Positions 12,115-14,096 of a stretch of 14,096 nucleotides of DNA are shown here, one piece after another (the stretch's first letter is position 1; every line of letters starts with the position of its first letter). A program made the position numbers and the translations under genes. The DNA comes from Candidatus Aenigmatarchaeota archaeon. Its GTDB lineage: Archaea; Aenigmatarchaeota; Aenigmatarchaeia; QMZP01. The notes beneath the pieces were generated by a model. It saw only the letters and a list, made by a program, of their open reading frames with translations, did not search any database and was not told the origin of the DNA. The stretch lies in NCBI GenBank assembly GCA_020343575.1, contig CP070801.1:661879-675974 (forward strand), in the 5' to 3' direction.

Positions 12115-13374
12115 ATGACAAAATCGGTCCCTGAGAGATTTGAGAAGTTTATGGCAACCAAGGGCATTTTCACGATCAAGAGGACAAGGGAGGGAGCTAG
12201 GAAATTGCCTACTAGTCCCATGAGTCCAAAGTCAGTTGAGGGGTTTATGAGTAGATTCAAGAAGCTCATGAAGGACCTGGGTTATATGAGGATGGATGGA
12301 CAGGGCATGAAAGCAACCTGGTCCATCCTGCCTGGTACTGACTGGACAAAGATATCAGTTGATGAGCTGGAGAATTGGCTCATTGACAACTACGGAAATC
12401 TGGAGAAGTGTAATATCAACACCAGGAACGGTTATTGCAAGATGATCAAGAAGTTTGCCCAATTCATGCACTTCGAGTTCAGACCCAGGGGAAAGCCAGG
12501 ATTCTCGGCCAGGAAGATGGAGAAGATAGACCTCATAACAACGTTGATACCTGTGCAATCTGGCAGGTTTATCATCAACAGTCCAGACAAGGCCCATGCC
12601 TTCGCAACTTGGTTGATGGACCATGCCAATCCCCTCCATCAGATCTATGGCAAGATGATCCACATAGGGCAATGGTTTGGACTCAGATATGAGGAGGTAG
12701 TTCTGGCTCCTGCAGACTTCATAGGCAAGACAGTCAACGTTGATTTTGATAGAGATTGGATCACAGTTTGGGGCAAGGGAAGATACGGGAAAAAGGAAAG
12801 AGGTTTGCCTCTATCGGAAGAGATGAAAGCCTGGTGCAAGGACCTTCTAGCCTGGAGGAAGGACCAGGAGGTTGATCATGATAAGATGTTCTTTTCACCA
12901 AGGACCCGGAGGCCCTACAAGGTCAGGGATCCCTGTGGATTCAATGAGATGTTGAGAAAACTTGCCAGGCAGTACAATGATCAAGTCTCGGATCCGGAGA
13001 AGAGACTGGACATAAGCCTGGTGAAATCTCACATGATCATGAGGCACGTTTACGGTACCTACTTCGGTCCAATACTCCCTGAGATGGACCTCATGGACTA
13101 CATGGGACTTGATGATCACAAGACGGTCCAAAGGTACATCAACCCAACCGACAAAGAGAGGATTGAGAGATATCACGAAATCCATAATGGTCTAGTCCAT
13201 CCACAGATTGTTAGGGATGAGGTCCGGACCGCAAGGAAGGAAAAGGCCTCCCTCTCCAAGAACGGATTCACAGGAGGCATAGAGGAGCTGAAAGAGAAGG
13301 CCGAGGAGATGTGGCCGGAGAAGGCCGGCGCGATTGTCAAACTCCTCGAGGCCGTTGAGGAGTTGGCTCAATGA
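12115..13374 (+). CDS. int: Tyrosine recombinase (integrase)
   Basis: A 419-residue protein. ATG at 12115 has AGGAG upstream; a TTG at 12091 is less likely. The N-terminal half (about 1-145) is the helical core-binding domain. The catalytic domain shows R191 in FGLRYEEV, K221 in WGKGRYGKKER on the beta hairpin, H306...R310-H311 in SHMIMRHVYGTYF, and Y341 in VQRYINPT, 31 residues after R310. Two points are odd: the second box reads HxxxR rather than HxxR, and the usual L-G-H box reads MGLDD, with no His. R, K, R and Y are all present, so activity is plausible. The Tyr is intact within one gene, not split as in SSV-type integrated copies. It should insert or excise the element at an att site not identified here. 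Confidence 0.9.
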   Translation: MTKSVPERFEKFMATKGIFTIKRTREGARKLPTSPMSPKSVEGFMSRFKKLMKDLGYMRMDGQGMKATWSILPGTDWTKISVDELENWLIDNYGNLEKCNINTRNGYCKMIKKFAQFMHFEFRPRGKPGFSARKMEKIDLITTLIPVQSGRFIINSPDKAHAFATWLMDHANPLHQIYGKMIHIGQWFGLRYEEVVLAPADFIGKTVNVDFDRDWITVWGKGRYGKKERGLPLSEEMKAWCKDLLAWRKDQEVDHDKMFFSPRTRRPYKVRDPCGFNEMLRKLARQYNDQVSDPEKRLDISLVKSHMIMRHVYGTYFGPILPEMDLMDYMGLDDHKTVQRYINPTDKERIERYHEIHNGLVHPQIVRDEVRTARKEKASLSKNGFTGGIEELKEKAEEMWPEKAGAIVKLLEAVEELAQ

Positions 13375-13589
13375 TCTCAAAACCAGGGATCCTTTTGACC
13401 TCCTCCGGAATGCCAAACTCCATATCTCTCTATGAGTCGGAGGAGGATAGGGAAGAGGTCTGGTCCAACCTTTCCCCCATAAGTCGGAAACGTAGGAGTA
13501 AGGTTATTGTGGATATTCGAGAGGAGTGTTCCCAATCCAAAGGAAAGAAGAGGCCAAGGCCTCCAGTTATGTCCCCGGAGGAGTTCTGA
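13371..13589 (+). CDS. Small hypothetical protein (72 aa) coupled to integrase
   Basis: ATG overlaps the integrase stop as ATGA. The middle is acidic (YESEEDREEVW), then a basic patch SRKRRSKVIVDIREE and a Lys/Arg/Pro-rich end. No Cys motif and no membrane helix. It might be a recombination directionality or DNA-binding helper by position and charge, but there is no family match to support this. Confidence 0.6.
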   Translation: MISKPGILLTSSGMPNSISLYESEEDREEVWSNLSPISRKRRSKVIVDIREECSQSKGKKRPRPPVMSPEEF

Positions 13590-13593
13590 GATC

Positions 13594-13815
13594 ATGCCAG
13601 TGCCCATCATTACTGTGAGTGGTCTATCTGATAGTAAGGACCATTTGAGAATCATAGTCCATTGTTCTCAGTGTGGATCTCTCATTGTGAGGAGAAGAAT
13701 CCCAACCCTAGAGTCTCCGGAGGATCAGATCATGGTCGCAAGAGTTGGAGCTGAGGACCTGGAGAAATTCCTGAATCATATTGTCAATGTCCATGGAGTT
13801 GAGTCTTGGACCTGA
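13594..13815 (+). CDS. Small C2H2-like zinc-finger protein (73 aa)
   Basis: ATG at 13594, four bases after the previous stop, with GGAGGAG upstream. CSQC at about residues 24-27 and HIVNVH (HxxxxH) at about 61-66 could bind one zinc in C2H2 style, with a longer loop (over 30 residues) than the classic finger. The helix before the histidines (EDLEKFLNHIV) is as expected for a finger helix. Single-finger proteins are common in archaeal viruses and act on transcription. It is the last gene before the AT-rich flank. Confidence 0.65.
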   Translation: MPVPIITVSGLSDSKDHLRIIVHCSQCGSLIVRRRIPTLESPEDQIMVARVGAEDLEKFLNHIVNVHGVESWT

Positions 13816-13828
13816 TATTGAGAGTCAA

Positions 13829-14096
13829 TCAGGGGAGTTCTGTATTCCCCCCTCCTGAAGGATATTGTTTTGGTTCCAAAGGTTCATTATTTATTCTTAA
13901 TTGTCTGGAATTATCAATAAGTTCGGGTCGATTTCTTCTATTAAATGCTATATGTACTGCAATTATGAATTCTGTTTCCACATCTTTCCAATCTAAAGCA
14001 ATAGCATAACCGCTTTTAATATTATCAGTTAATCTAAATTTATTATCACTATGCCTAGGAAGAAAAATTCCAACTAAACCATTTATTGTTCTTTCC
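13829..14096 (-). CDS. Partial gene in AT-rich flank, 3' end only
   Basis: An open frame of 88 sense codons entering from the right edge and ending at TGA (13829-13831). It reads ...LVGIFLPRHSDNKFRL, SGYAIALDWKDVETEFIIAVHI and ends in a Gly/Pro-rich tail. Codons are strongly AT-rich: two 60-base lines here are 25-27% GC against 48% in a line of the structural operon. No start is visible because the gene runs off the window. I recognise no family. It is either a host gene next to the element or part of another element. The GC-richer last 10-12 codons may come from the element side, which would mean a truncated or chimeric C-terminus. Confidence 0.6.
   Translation of the reverse strand, partial: ERTINGLVGIFLPRHSDNKFRLTDNIKSGYAIALDWKDVETEFIIAVHIAFNRRNRPELIDNSRQLRINNEPLEPKQYPSGGGNTELP

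Noticed and set aside
1..14096. CRISPR array, tRNA or rRNA genes, insertion sequences
   Set aside because: I found no regularly spaced repeats, no cloverleaf with a CCA-adjacent acceptor, no ribosomal RNA signature and no transposase.

Overview
The window reads as most of an archaeal integrative virus (provirus) or virus-like element, running up to AT-rich flanking DNA at the right edge. Signs of an archaeon are a HerA/FtsK-type P-loop ATPase, TATA-like boxes 20-30 bases upstream of likely transcript starts, an oligo-T terminator, several short ribbon-helix-helix and zinc-ribbon proteins, and Shine-Dalgarno (GGAGG-type) starts using ATG, GTG and TTG. I cannot name the host lineage. Viral nature is inferred from gene content: I recognise no specific virus family from sequence.

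Layout. (1) 27-451: a ribbon-helix-helix (RHH) regulator on the minus strand and a divergent promoter region with a 24-bp palindrome. (2) 452-4753: a dense plus-strand operon with a membrane-anchored zinc ribbon (DUF5679-like), three small unknown proteins, a GT-A/family-2-type glycosyltransferase, a Cys-rich protein, a HerA-like ATPase with a C-terminal membrane anchor and no canonical start codon, a 44-residue RHH protein, and a SAM methyltransferase. (3) 4754-9005: a second operon behind its own TATA box. It holds beta-rich soluble proteins (5129-5623, 5656-6156, 8564-8968; my capsid candidates), five membrane proteins and two tiny proteins, and ends at a T-run terminator. (4) 9108-11058: an insert of different base usage, with a promoter, three membrane or coiled-coil proteins and a convergent DUF3467-like gene. 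(5) 11275-11860: a minus-strand membrane zinc-ribbon gene and a control region crowded with AGTACT motifs. (6) 11859-13815: a second RHH paralogue, a tyrosine recombinase, and two small proteins, one a C2H2-like zinc finger. (7) 13829-14096: the 3' part of a minus-strand gene in DNA of about 25% GC, probably outside the element.

How it may work together (inference). The ATPase and beta-rich proteins would form a packaging/capsid module. The many single-pass proteins with similar hydrophobic-plus-charged anchors point to a virion or assembly step that involves membrane. The glycosyltransferase and methyltransferase could decorate virion proteins. The two RHH paralogues, which share a 13-bp upstream sequence, and the AGTACT array look like the lysogeny/integration switch. 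The compositionally distinct insert looks like accessory cargo.
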